Notes: generated from the sequence alone by a model not told the origin. A DNA stretch of 26,295 nucleotides from an uncultured Polycyclovorans sp. (GCA_936928855.1 CAKZHZ010000101.1:1-26295); one strand, 5' to 3'. Shown: positions 1 to 7,091, counted from the stretch's first letter. Numbers and translations: made by a program.

Positions 1-764
1 ACGCGGTTGTGCTTGAGGTTGTGCATCAGCGCGGGCGGCGCGATCGTCGGGTTTGCGGTCAGGAACACCGCCGTGCCGGGGACGATCACCGGGGGGCTCG
101 CGGTCAGGCGCTCGGCGATGAGCTGCATCGGCACCGCCTCGGCGGCGAGCGGGAGCGGAGGCGTCGCGGCGGCCGGCTGACGGGCCCCGAATCCGATCTC
201 GATGCCCAACGAGGCCACCGTGACGTTCTCGTCATTTACGAAATCCTCCGGCCCCAGCAGCGCGCCCAGCTCACCGCGAATGCCGACCTGAGGGGTGACC
301 TTCCACAGCGCGCCGAAGGCGAAGCCCGCCCCGGACGAGGACTGCACGGCCGTCCCTGCGAAGGCCTGATCCTCGGGCAGCGACCCCCGCCGGAAACGCG
401 CCTCGGTATCCAGGTTGTAGTAGGTCCCCTTGACCCAGACTCCCGACCCCAGCGCACTGGACGGGAAAAACAGTCCCACGCTGCCCATCAACCCATCGAG
501 ACGCAACGACATGTTGGCGGTGGCGCCCGGCAGGCGGTCGACCTCGGCTTCGCCGGTGTCGAGATATCCCAGTTCGAAGAACAACGGCGACGTCTCGCCG
601 CGATAGCCGACCGCAAAATAGCCGCCATAGGCATCGTCGACGTCGTCGTAGTCAAACTGCGCCAACGTCGCGTTGGCCGTGAGAAACGGCGCGGCCGTTG
701 CCGACCCGGTTGCGCCCGCCAGCCCCAGCAGCGCGGCGGCGGCCATCCGCATATGGTTGCTCAT
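1..764 (-). CDS. Outer-membrane beta-barrel protein (partial, C-terminus beyond left edge)
   Basis: The minus-strand frame stays open from an ATG at 764 to the left edge (254 codons visible). It begins with a typical Sec signal peptide: a short polar start, the run AAAALLGLAGA, and a likely cleavage site after about residue 24 (TATAA-P). The next roughly 165 residues alternate hydrophobic and polar residues with many Gly, Tyr and Phe (for example YGGYFAVGYRG, FFELGYLDTG, FAFGALWKVT), as expected for outer-membrane beta-strands. After about residue 195 the composition changes to a Pro/Ala-rich segment that continues out of the window, so the protein is more than a bare barrel. The start at 764 is preceded by GGGGACTAGGG; in-frame ATGs at 752 and 746 are alternatives. 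The family cannot be named from this fragment. A solute pore or surface protein is an inference. Confidence 0.6.
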   Translation of the reverse strand, partial: MSNHMRMAAAALLGLAGATGSATAAPFLTANATLAQFDYDDVDDAYGGYFAVGYRGETSPLFFELGYLDTGEAEVDRLPGATANMSLRLDGLMGSVGLFFPSSALGSGVWVKGTYYNLDTEARFRRGSLPEDQAFAGTAVQSSSGAGFAFGALWKVTPQVGIRGELGALLGPEDFVNDENVTVASLGIEIGFGARQPAAATPPLPLAAEAVPMQLIAERLTASPPVIVPGTAVFLTANPTIAPPALMHNLKHNR

Positions 765-785
765 CCCTAGTCCCCTGTTGTCAGT

Positions 786-803
786 GCGGGACCTGCATCC
801 CGC
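786..803. other. Stem-loop in the 5' leader of the barrel gene
   Basis: A perfect 6-bp inverted repeat (GCGGGA / TCCCGC) with a 6-nt loop lies 22 nt upstream of the ATG at 764 and downstream of the predicted promoter at 841-869. It would form in the transcript leader. The role is unknown: it could stabilise the mRNA or be a small operator. Confidence 0.3.
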
Positions 804-840
804 CTGCTGTGATTGGCCCGGCGCGAACACCGGCCCCTGA

Positions 841-869
841 ATTAGACGGCGTCGAAACCTGACAGGCAA
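841..869 (-). promoter_or_regulatory. Predicted sigma70-type promoter of the barrel gene
   Basis: Read on the minus strand there is TTGCCT (864-869, 4/6 match to TTGACA), a 17-bp spacer and TCTAAT (841-846, 5/6 match to TATAAT). Transcription would start near 834, giving a leader of about 70 nt before the ATG at 764. Optimal spacing and a good -10 hexamer make this the clearest promoter-like sequence in the window. Confidence 0.5.
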
Positions 870-927
870 GCGGGAGCGGGCGCCAACGTCGTTTAACTTG
901 ACACTTTCCTGGCCATAACGTCAGCGA

Positions 928-1386
928 TCAGTTCCCAATGGCCGCCTTCATGAAATCGGGTACATTGAAGTCGTAGCTCTTTTCCTCACTGCGCCGGCTG
1001 ATGCGCCAGCCCGCCTCGGTGCGGCAATAGGCATCGATGTACCAGAGGCCGAGAAACAAGGTATGACGACCGCCATCAGGCAGGGCGATGACCATGGGGT
1101 TGAAGCAGGCCACCCGCCCCCGGGCTTGATCGCCGTCAATCTCGAAGGCGGCGTTACCGGTGAGGTGCATGTAGGCCGGAAAATGCCCCAGCGCCTCGGG
1201 CAACCAGGCCTTGACGGTGGGGTAAGGCCCTTCAATGCCGCCCATGGCGCGATAGTCGATGTACGCATCGGCGGTGAACACCTCGTCCAGCGCGTCGAAG
1301 TCGCGGCGATCGATGGCATTGGCATAGGCGATCACCAGATCCTGCAGCGCGATGCGGTCGGCAAGCTGCTGCAGTGCGGCGCTCAT
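928..1386 (-). CDS. NTF2-fold (SnoaL_4-type) protein, possible steroid dehydratase or isomerase
   Basis: This 152-residue protein has the length and pattern of the SnoaL-like/scytalone-dehydratase-type NTF2 fold: an N-terminal helix (residues 5-27), the IAYANAID segment and a central sheet ending near GWRISRRSEEKSYD. Aligned by eye with the bile-acid dehydratase BaiE (from memory), Tyr21, Asp26 and His74 fall on catalytic positions, while the BaiE Asp and Arg positions carry Asn96 and Lys. It is therefore a relative with a partly changed active site. Its ATG overlaps the stop of the upstream ketosteroid isomerase gene by 4 nt (ATGA at 1383-1386), which indicates translational coupling and a shared role in steroid conversion. 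The exact reaction cannot be read from the sequence. Confidence 0.75.
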   Translation of the reverse strand: MSAALQQLADRIALQDLVIAYANAIDRRDFDALDEVFTADAYIDYRAMGGIEGPYPTVKAWLPEALGHFPAYMHLTGNAAFEIDGDQARGRVACFNPMVIALPDGGRHTLFLGLWYIDAYCRTEAGWRISRRSEEKSYDFNVPDFMKAAIGN

Positions 1387-1763
1387 CCGCCCATCACCAT
1401 GTCCGACTTGCCCCAGTAGGCCCGCATGGAGGCAAACTTGCCAGCGTCATCGAAGGTCATCACATCGATCACCTGGATGTGCGCCTTGCCTTCAGGCATG
1501 TTCAAACGAACGTTGAAGGCCATGGCTGCGGCATTGCCATGCGAGGCGCGGACCGGCGCCGCCAGCTCCAGCCGCGCACCGGTCGCGACCGCCATCTTGT
1601 AGAACGCGGCAATCTCCGCCTTGCCACGTTTTACCGGGCTCCCGACCGGATCCTCCACCGTGGCGTCGTCGGCAAACAGATCGGCCAGGGCCGCCGCATC
1701 GCTGCGGTTGAAATGGTCAACATAGGCCTGCATGGCGGCCTTCATGGTGGATTCGTCGGGCAT
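1383..1763 (-). CDS. ksi: Delta5-3-ketosteroid isomerase
   Basis: This 126-residue protein matches the classic bacterial ketosteroid isomerase in length and motifs. The stretch LFADDATVEDPVGS is, as remembered, identical to the Comamonas testosteroni enzyme. Catalytic residues are in place: Tyr14 (oxyanion hole), Asp38 (proton-transfer base), Tyr55, and Asp100, which corresponds to Asp99 of Comamonas. The enzyme moves the C5=C6 double bond of 3-oxo-delta5-steroids to C4=C5, an early step in sterol and androgen breakdown. The start at 1763 fits the family's N-terminus; the same frame is open further upstream to 1883, but that extension has no family resemblance and crosses the divergent promoter region. 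It is first in a two-gene unit with the NTF2-fold gene that follows (ATGA overlap) and is divergent from the LuxR-type regulator gene. Confidence 0.9.
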   Translation of the reverse strand: MPDESTMKAAMQAYVDHFNRSDAAALADLFADDATVEDPVGSPVKRGKAEIAAFYKMAVATGARLELAAPVRASHGNAAAMAFNVRLNMPEGKAHIQVIDVMTFDDAGKFASMRAYWGKSDMVMGG

Positions 1764-1879
1764 GGCCTCGGATCGCAGATGGGTGTGCCGCGATCTTGGT
1801 CCAGGCACCGCCGCACAGACTCGTCCGTCCGGATGAACCGCGCCGTCCCGGGTTTCCCTACGCTGATGGTGAACCGGAC

Positions 1880-1913
1880 TCACCTGCGGCTCGTCCCAGG
1901 TGATGGTTTTTTT
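1880..1913. promoter_or_regulatory. Inverted repeat TCACCTG-N10-CAGGTGA followed by a T-run
   Basis: A perfect 7-bp inverted repeat (1880-1886 / 1897-1903) lies in the 283-bp region between the divergent ketosteroid isomerase and LuxR-regulator genes. On the plus strand it is followed, after TGG, by seven T residues (1907-1913), and AACC (1872-1875) could pair with GGTT (1905-1908). It can be read as an operator for the regulator or as an intrinsic terminator/attenuator for plus-strand transcripts. The sequence does not decide between the two. Confidence 0.4.
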
Positions 1914-1935
1914 GACCCAGCGACTCGATTTTTCC

Positions 1936-1965
1936 TTGACGCCAGGAATACCCGCACCGAATGCT
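1936..1965 (+). promoter_or_regulatory. Weak candidate promoter of the LuxR-type regulator
   Basis: TTGACG (1936-1941, 5/6 match) is followed after 18 bp by AATGCT (1960-1965, only 3/6 match to TATAAT), about 80 bp before the regulator's ATG. The -35 is good and the -10 poor, so this is only a suggestion, compatible with an activated or weak promoter. Confidence 0.25.
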
Positions 1966-2046
1966 AGTCCCTTCGGTCGTTACACCCCGGAAGAGGGTGG
2001 CGCCGTAGCCCTGGTGACCAAGGCGAGACCATGAGGAGAGTGAGGC

Positions 2047-3261
2047 ATGTCGGTGACGGCACTTTCGAGCGCCCGCAAGGCGGGCGGTTCTAAATCGATG
2101 CGGGCGTCAGCGCGCAAGGCAGCGTTGACTCTGGAGCGGGTAGACCCGCTACTCAACGCCATCTATGAAGGCGCGACCGAGTCGCCGCCGTGGCGTTCCG
2201 CCCTGGAACTGCTGCGCGACGAGCTGCAGGCCGCGCACGTCACCCTGATGCTGCGTCCGCCTTCCTCGGACAGCACCGGCATCATGATCAATACCGGTGA
2301 AATCACCCGGCAGGGCGTCGAAAGCTACGAGAGCCACTTCTTCGCAATGGATCCGTTCGTCCGTCTCAATGAGGGCGATGTGGTCGCCGCCGAAGAGTTG
2401 ATCGGCCACGCCTGGCTGCAGAGCGCGGTCTATCAGGAATATCTCAAGCCGCTGGATATCCGCCACCTGCTCGGAGCCGATATCTACACCCGTGAAGGCA
2501 TCGAGTGCCGTCTGCGGGTGACGCGCTCACATGACGCCGATCCCTTCTCCGAAGACGACAAGGCGTTGTGCCGCTACCTGCTGCCGCACCTCAAGCGCTC
2601 GATCCAGACACACGCCCGCCTCGATTTTCTCGAATGCGAGCGCAAGCTGTTTGCCGGCACCGTCAACCGCATGCTGGTCGGCATGGTCAGCTACGCCCAG
2701 GACGGCCGCATCATCGAAAGCAGCGAAGAAGCCCGTCGCATTCTCGGCGAGAAGGACGGCATCTGGCTCACCGGCGACACCCTGTGCGTCGACAGCAGCC
2801 AGGAAAGCCGCGAGTTGCAACGGATGATCCGGCAGGCACTGTCCGGCACCGAAAGTATCGATAGCGACCACGCTGACGGCCCCGGGGTGGTGGAGGCCAT
2901 GTCGATCACGCGTCCGTCCGGTCGCGCCAAACTGGGCGTGCTGGTCCGTACCATCCCCATGGGTGAGTACTCGGAGAGCAAGCAGCGTCCGGCCGTGGTG
3001 GTATTCCTGCGGGACCCCGAATCCAACGCCGCGCAGCCCTCGCAGGAGCTGGTGCGCCGCCTGTTCGGGCTCACCCGCATGGAGGCCCAGCTGGCCATGC
3101 TGCTCACCGAAGGCCTGACCCTCGACGAGGCGGCGGAGCAGATGAACGTGCGCCGCAACACCGCGCGGACGCACCTGCGCTCGATCTTCTGCAAGACCGG
3201 GGTCACACGACAAACCATGTTGGTACGGCTGATGCTCAACAGCGTGTTGAGTCTGGGATAG
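2047..3261 (+). CDS. LuxR-type transcriptional regulator, candidate steroid-gene regulator (TeiR/TesR-like)
   Basis: This 404-residue protein has a C-terminal LuxR-type helix-turn-helix at about residues 335-400 (LTRMEAQLAMLLTEGLTLDEAAEQ, then NTARTHLRSIFCKTGVTRQ), the part that binds DNA. The first 300 residues form a sensory region without a receiver domain or an obvious autoinducer-binding domain. Size and layout resemble TeiR/TesR of Comamonas testosteroni, a LuxR-type activator of steroid degradation, and the gene sits divergent from the ketosteroid isomerase gene. The steroid role is inferred from context. The ATG at 2047 has a good ribosome-binding site (AGGAG about 9 nt upstream). Transcription ends at the terminator at 3297-3325. 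Confidence 0.8.
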   Translation: MSVTALSSARKAGGSKSMRASARKAALTLERVDPLLNAIYEGATESPPWRSALELLRDELQAAHVTLMLRPPSSDSTGIMINTGEITRQGVESYESHFFAMDPFVRLNEGDVVAAEELIGHAWLQSAVYQEYLKPLDIRHLLGADIYTREGIECRLRVTRSHDADPFSEDDKALCRYLLPHLKRSIQTHARLDFLECERKLFAGTVNRMLVGMVSYAQDGRIIESSEEARRILGEKDGIWLTGDTLCVDSSQESRELQRMIRQALSGTESIDSDHADGPGVVEAMSITRPSGRAKLGVLVRTIPMGEYSESKQRPAVVVFLRDPESNAAQPSQELVRRLFGLTRMEAQLAMLLTEGLTLDEAAEQMNVRRNTARTHLRSIFCKTGVTRQTMLVRLMLNSVLSLG

Positions 3262-3296
3262 GCCGGAACGGAACGGCCGTTCATTTGCTGCACAGC

Positions 3297-3325
3297 CAGG
3301 CCCGCTACCCTGCGGGCCTGTTTTG
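3297..3325 (+). terminator. Rho-independent terminator after the LuxR-type regulator
   Basis: A perfect 9-bp stem (CAGGCCCGC 3297-3305 / GCGGGCCTG 3312-3320) with a 6-nt loop is followed by TTTTGTT. It lies 36 nt past the regulator's stop codon. It also argues that the next gene starts at GTG 3339, because an ATG at 3285 would place the hairpin inside the coding region. Confidence 0.85.
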
Positions 3326-3338
3326 TTGGAGCCACCGT

Positions 3339-3797
3339 GTGCCGCTGATCCGCCGCTGGCGTTCACTGCTGGTGCCGCTGGCCCTGGCGCTCTACGCCCT
3401 GATCCTGCTGCTGGGCAACATCCGTGGCCTCGGACAAGCCCTGGCACCGGACACCAGTGACAAGACCCTGCACCTGCTCGCCTATGGCACGCTGGCCGGC
3501 CTGCTGTTCGTTGGCATGCGACAGCCTTTGCTGCGACGCAGCCTGATGGTCGTGGCAGTGATCGGTCTGCTCGGCGTGGGCGACGAATGTCTGCAGGCCT
3601 TCATCCCCTATCGCGACGCCGACGCACTGGACTGGCTGGCCGACATCACCGGGGCGGCCCTGGTCTGCGCCCTGCTCAGCCTGATCAGCATCCTCATGCC
3701 GGCACGCTGGCGCCCGCCAGCGGCGCCCGGGACGGCGGCGGCGAGATCAGCAGCGTCAGAAAGCCCGACAGCACGACAAACCCCGCCAGTACGCTGA
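3339..3797 (+). CDS. VanZ-like family membrane protein
   Basis: This 152-residue protein (from GTG 3339) contains the VanZ-family signature: an N-terminal transmembrane helix, then DKTLHLLAYGTLAGLLF, a third helix, and the block GVGDECLQAFIPYRDADALD followed by WLADITGA and a last helix. VanZ-like proteins are small integral membrane proteins, named for a teicoplanin-resistance gene; their role outside that cluster is unknown. GTG 3339 is preferred because GGAG lies 7 nt upstream and because the in-frame ATG at 3285 precedes the terminator hairpin. The C-terminal 34 codons, a hydrophilic Ala/Pro/Arg-rich tail, overlap the 3' end of the convergent MFS gene by 104 bp, so the tail may be a fortuitous extension. 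Confidence 0.75.
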   Translation: MPLIRRWRSLLVPLALALYALILLLGNIRGLGQALAPDTSDKTLHLLAYGTLAGLLFVGMRQPLLRRSLMVVAVIGLLGVGDECLQAFIPYRDADALDWLADITGAALVCALLSLISILMPARWRPPAAPGTAAARSAASESPTARQTPPVR

Positions 3798-4950
3798 ACG
3801 GCATCGCATAACTGCCAGTGGCGTCGAATGCGCCGCCAACGAAACCGATGGCCATGAGCCCGATCAGCGTGTTGACCGGACTCATCAGGCCCATGGCGGT
3901 ACCAAACGAGACCTGGCCGAACCGCTCGCCCACCAACGCCGCCCACACCGGCAGTTCCCCGCCGATGGCGAACCCGGCCAAGCCACAGATCACCAGCAGC
4001 ACCGGAAAGCCCGGCTCGCTCACCAGCGTCACCAACTGCAGCAGCGTGCAGGCCACCGGGACCAGCAGCAGGCGCCGCTTGTCATAGCGATCCGCCACCG
4101 CGCCGAACAACAGCTTGCCGAGGATCGAGCACACCGACAGCGCAGAGACCAGCATCGTCGCCTGGCCCAGGCCGATCCCGGCGTCCGTCGCGTAGGGAAC
4201 CAGCGAGGCGAGGACCGCCTGGTTGATACCGAAGATCAGCCCCACCGAAAACGCGATGAACCAGAAATTGCGGGTGCGGACCAGCTCGCGAACCGTCCAT
4301 TGCCGGGACTGGGTGGCATTGTTCGCCGCCGTTTCGTCAGCTGGCGGGGTCAGTCCCAGGTCCTGTGGCCGACTGCGGATGCGCCAGAGCACCAGCGCAC
4401 CCACCGCCACCAGGATGATCCCGCCCTGCAGCACCAGCGCCATGCGCCAGCCGAAGCGATCCAGATTCCAGGCCATCATCGGCACCACCAGCACGCCGCC
4501 CAGCGAGGTGGCCACCGCCGCCAATCCCAGCGCTTTGCCACGGTGCCGGATGAACCAGCGGGTGACCAGGGTATTGGCCGCCAGCGGTCCGATCGCAGCA
4601 GCTCCGGGGCCGATCAGCAACAGGATGCACAAGGCGCTGATCTGCAGGCTCGGCGCCAGCCCAACCCCCACAAACCCCGCTGCCATCGCGACCGTGCCAC
4701 CGCCCATGACCCATCGGGCGGGATAGCGGTCGAGCAGGCGCCCGACAAAGGGCGCCGACAACCCCATCCCCAGCAGAAACAGGATCAGGCCCGTATTGAG
4801 CGTGCCGCGACTGGCGCCGTAGGCCTCGCCGGCCGGGACTACGAACAGGCCGAACGCATAGGACGTGCTGCCAATGGCAAACATCTCGCCAACGAACACG
4901 GCGGCCAGAACCCACCAGCCGAAGTACAGCCGCTTGGGCGCGGTCGTCAT
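3694..4950 (-). CDS. Major facilitator superfamily transporter
   Basis: This 418-residue protein has about 12 hydrophobic helices in two halves, separated by a hydrophilic loop near residues 190-215. The N-terminus (YFGWWVLAAVFVGEMFAIG) and the loop after helix 2 (GRLLDRYPARWVMGGG, an MFS motif A variant) resemble the monocarboxylate/oxalate-formate type of MFS carriers. It should sit in the inner membrane and move an organic anion or hydrophobic compound. Given its operon, a steroid or steroid-derived acid is a reasonable inferred substrate. The ATG overlaps the upstream SDR stop by 4 nt and has AGGAG about 8 nt upstream. It is the last gene of the four-gene unit 7091-3694. Confidence 0.85.
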   Translation of the reverse strand: MTTAPKRLYFGWWVLAAVFVGEMFAIGSTSYAFGLFVVPAGEAYGASRGTLNTGLILFLLGMGLSAPFVGRLLDRYPARWVMGGGTVAMAAGFVGVGLAPSLQISALCILLLIGPGAAAIGPLAANTLVTRWFIRHRGKALGLAAVATSLGGVLVVPMMAWNLDRFGWRMALVLQGGIILVAVGALVLWRIRSRPQDLGLTPPADETAANNATQSRQWTVRELVRTRNFWFIAFSVGLIFGINQAVLASLVPYATDAGIGLGQATMLVSALSVCSILGKLLFGAVADRYDKRRLLLVPVACTLLQLVTLVSEPGFPVLLVICGLAGFAIGGELPVWAALVGERFGQVSFGTAMGLMSPVNTLIGLMAIGFVGGAFDATGSYAMPFSVLAGFVVLSGFLTLLISPPPSRAPLAGASVPA

Positions 4951-5795
4951 GGGGTTTCTCCTCTTGTCATATAGGGAAGCAGGGCGTCACCGAGCCGTGC
5001 GCCGCCGTCCAGCGCATGCACGCCGGCCTGCATCTGATGCAACAGATTGCGGCTCACCGCCAGCTGTCCGGTGACGGTGCTGGCCAGCATCCAGGCGGCC
5101 GCCTCCGCCATCACTTCCACCGGCTCAATCCAGTCGGGATTGCGGGCTGCCGCCTGCGCGACCACCGCGGCTGCGGCTTCGGTGGCAACGATCTTGTAGG
5201 GCAGCAGGACATTGGCGGTGACACCGCTGCCCGACAACTCGGCGGCGAGCGCCTCGGTATAGCGATGCAGGGCGGCCTTGGTCACCCCGTAGTAGCCCAG
5301 CGCGTGAACGAAACGGGCCGGCCCCGGATACGGCACCGGTGGCTGGCGCGCCATCTCGCTGCCGATGTTGAGGATGCGTCCCCACCCCTGCGCGTGCATT
5401 CCCGGCAGCACCTGCTGGCACAGTGCCACCGGCGCCTCCAGATTCAGCATCATCATCTGCCGCCGGGCCGGGGCATCAATGGCGCCCGGTGGGGCATAGG
5501 CGCTGATCCCTGCCGCATTGTTGATGAGCATGTCGACCGGCCCGAATGACCGTCCTGCAGCGGCCGCCAGCGTTTCGACGAGCCGCTCATCGGTGAGATC
5601 CGCCACCAACGGCGCCGCAATCCCCCCCGCCCTCCGGATGGCATCGGCGACGGCCACCAGCGCCGGTTCCGAGCGCGGTGAAGCGTGCACCACCACGGAG
5701 GCGCCCTCCGCCGCAAGGCGGCGGGCGATGGCCTCGCCGATCCCCCGCGAGGCGCCGGTGACCAGCGCCACCCGCCCATCAAACCGACGCGTCAT
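4947..5795 (-). CDS. SDR family oxidoreductase
   Basis: This 282-residue short-chain dehydrogenase/reductase has the NAD(P)-binding motif TGASRGIG (residues 13-20), NNAAG (92-96), catalytic Ser146 (NIGSEMA) and YxxxK as Tyr169-Lys173 (YYGVTK). The spacing from Ser to Tyr is 23 residues instead of the usual 13, so there is a roughly 10-residue insertion (QPPVPYPGPARFVHA) next to the active site that may shape a larger substrate pocket. It would oxidise or reduce a hydroxyl/keto group; a hydroxysteroid is inferred from the operon. It starts 9 bp after the dehydratase-like gene and overlaps the MFS gene by 4 nt. Confidence 0.9.
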   Translation of the reverse strand: MTRRFDGRVALVTGASRGIGEAIARRLAAEGASVVVHASPRSEPALVAVADAIRRAGGIAAPLVADLTDERLVETLAAAAGRSFGPVDMLINNAAGISAYAPPGAIDAPARRQMMMLNLEAPVALCQQVLPGMHAQGWGRILNIGSEMARQPPVPYPGPARFVHALGYYGVTKAALHRYTEALAAELSGSGVTANVLLPYKIVATEAAAAVVAQAAARNPDWIEPVEVMAEAAAWMLASTVTGQLAVSRNLLHQMQAGVHALDGGARLGDALLPYMTRGETP

Positions 5796-5804
5796 GCCGC
5801 CGGC

Positions 5805-6293
5805 CTACTGGGGCGGCAGCTTGGCGCCGGTCTTTGCCAGCAGATGTGCGGTGATGTTGGGCGTCTCGGTGACGGGAGTCACGATCTCGAAAATGCGGCT
5901 GTAGGTTGCTCGCTTGATCTTCCAGCGACCGTCCTGCTTGACGTAGGTATCGCGGTACAGCGACGAGCCGTCCGTGATGATCTTGTTGCGCAGGTCGAGG
6001 AACCAATCCTTCAGGTACCAGGTCCCGCTGGCCTCGGTGGCGGACGTCACGGTGATCTCGGGATGGTTGACGTGATGCAGGGCGATGGCTTCGCTGTGAA
6101 AGGCATAGCGCAGCGCCTCCATGATCTTGTCGCGTCCCTCGGCCTCGAAGACATAGCTGCCGCCTTCGTAGCGAACGCTGGCGTCCTCGGTGAACAGGCC
6201 TTCGAGCTCATCCCAGCCAGCGGTATCGATGCAGCGGCAGTAGGCGTACTTGAGCTGACGGATCAGCTCGATATCTTCAAGCGGAAGTGACAT
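5805..6293 (-). CDS. NTF2-fold enzyme, candidate BaiE/Hsh2-type hydroxysteroid dehydratase
   Basis: This 162-residue protein resembles BaiE, the clostridial bile-acid 7alpha-dehydratase, along nearly its whole length (compared with the remembered sequence). Shared blocks include LK..Y.RC.D...WDELE near residues 14-31, HPEITV at 77-82, GTWYLKD at 90-96 and DGRWKI at 121-126. The five active-site residues I recall for BaiE (Tyr30, Asp35, His83, Asp106, Arg146) correspond to Tyr18, Asp23, His73, Asp96 and Arg133, with the Tyr-Asp spacing identical. Such enzymes eliminate water from a hydroxyl vinylogous to a 3-keto-4-ene steroid; Hsh2 of Sphingobium does this in aerobic bile-acid degradation. 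The gene lies between two SDR genes and upstream of an MFS carrier, with GAGG about 6 nt before its ATG. Substrate and regiochemistry are inference; scytalone-dehydratase-like activity on another substrate is possible. Confidence 0.8.
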   Translation of the reverse strand: MSLPLEDIELIRQLKYAYCRCIDTAGWDELEGLFTEDASVRYEGGSYVFEAEGRDKIMEALRYAFHSEAIALHHVNHPEITVTSATEASGTWYLKDWFLDLRNKIITDGSSLYRDTYVKQDGRWKIKRATYSRIFEIVTPVTETPNITAHLLAKTGAKLPPQ

Positions 6294-6323
6294 GGCAACC
6301 TCGTGGTGGTGGGTGACCTCGGC

Positions 6324-7091
6324 TCAGATGCCGAAGCCCCCGGAAACGTTGATCTGCTGACCGGTGACATACCCGTTGGTGGCGAGGAACACGGCGGCGC
6401 TGCCGATCTCCTGCGGCTGGCCCCAGCGTTTGATGCACAGCAGCTTCTGGGTTTCGTCCGTCCACTTCTGATCGAACACGCCCCGCTTCAGCAGCTCCAG
6501 GAACATGCCGGCCTCGATCACGCCCACCAGCACCGTATTGGCGCGGATGTTGTGCCGCCCCTCTTCCTTGGCAATGCCCTGGATGAGTGCCTCATTGGCG
6601 GCCTTGGGCGCAACCGACAACCCGTCCTTGATCGGCCACCAGACGTGTCCGGCGGAGCCAAGGTGGACATAGGAACCACCCCCCCGCTCCCGCAGGTGCG
6701 GCAGGGTGGCCTGCACGGCATTGAAGAAGCCATGTACTTCGATATCGATGGATTGCCGCCACAGTTCAACCGGCGTCTCGGCGATGGAGACCTGTTCGAC
6801 TACCGGGCCGGCAGCCCAGACCACCGTGTGAATGCTGCCATGCTCGGCAATGGCATCGGCCACCGCCGCCTTGACGGCGTCGGGCTCGCGCACGTCCGCA
6901 GCATGCGCACTGGCCTTGCGCCCGAGCGCCTGGATATCAGAGACAACACGATCGGCTACTTCGCGCTTGCGGCGGTACACCACGGCAACGTCGGTGCCGG
7001 CCTCGGCAAAACTGCGGGCCACGTCCTGGCCGATGCCGCCGCTGCCACCGAAAACCAATACCGCGCCCTGCGGAAATGGCGGGTTCGCCAT
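6324..7091 (-). CDS. SDR-fold protein with the catalytic Tyr replaced by Ser
   Basis: This 255-residue protein has the SDR Rossmann motif GGSGGIG (15-21), the conserved Ser146 in HLGSAGH, and the C-terminal ASDG-like region ending NGYVTGQQINVSGGFGI. At the YxxxK position it reads Ser159-Val-Ala-Pro-Lys163: Lys is present at normal spacing but Tyr is Ser, confirmed from the codon TCG. The NNAG motif is also altered (WAAG at 92-95). A standard SDR alcohol dehydrogenase is therefore unlikely; a modified mechanism, reductase of another bond type, or a binding role is possible. It is the first gene of the unit leading to the dehydratase-like gene (30-bp gap). Its ribosome-binding site, GGGAGG, lies inside one arm of an inverted repeat at 7095-7120. 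Confidence 0.85.
   Translation of the reverse strand: MANPPFPQGAVLVFGGSGGIGQDVARSFAEAGTDVAVVYRRKREVADRVVSDIQALGRKASAHAADVREPDAVKAAVADAIAEHGSIHTVVWAAGPVVEQVSIAETPVELWRQSIDIEVHGFFNAVQATLPHLRERGGGSYVHLGSAGHVWWPIKDGLSVAPKAANEALIQGIAKEEGRHNIRANTVLVGVIEAGMFLELLKRGVFDQKWTDETQKLLCIKRWGQPQEIGSAAVFLATNGYVTGQQINVSGGFGI

Noticed and set aside
3285..3338. ATG 3285 as start of the VanZ-like gene
   Set aside because: The terminator hairpin of the upstream gene lies inside this segment; GTG 3339 has a proper ribosome-binding site and gives the usual family length.
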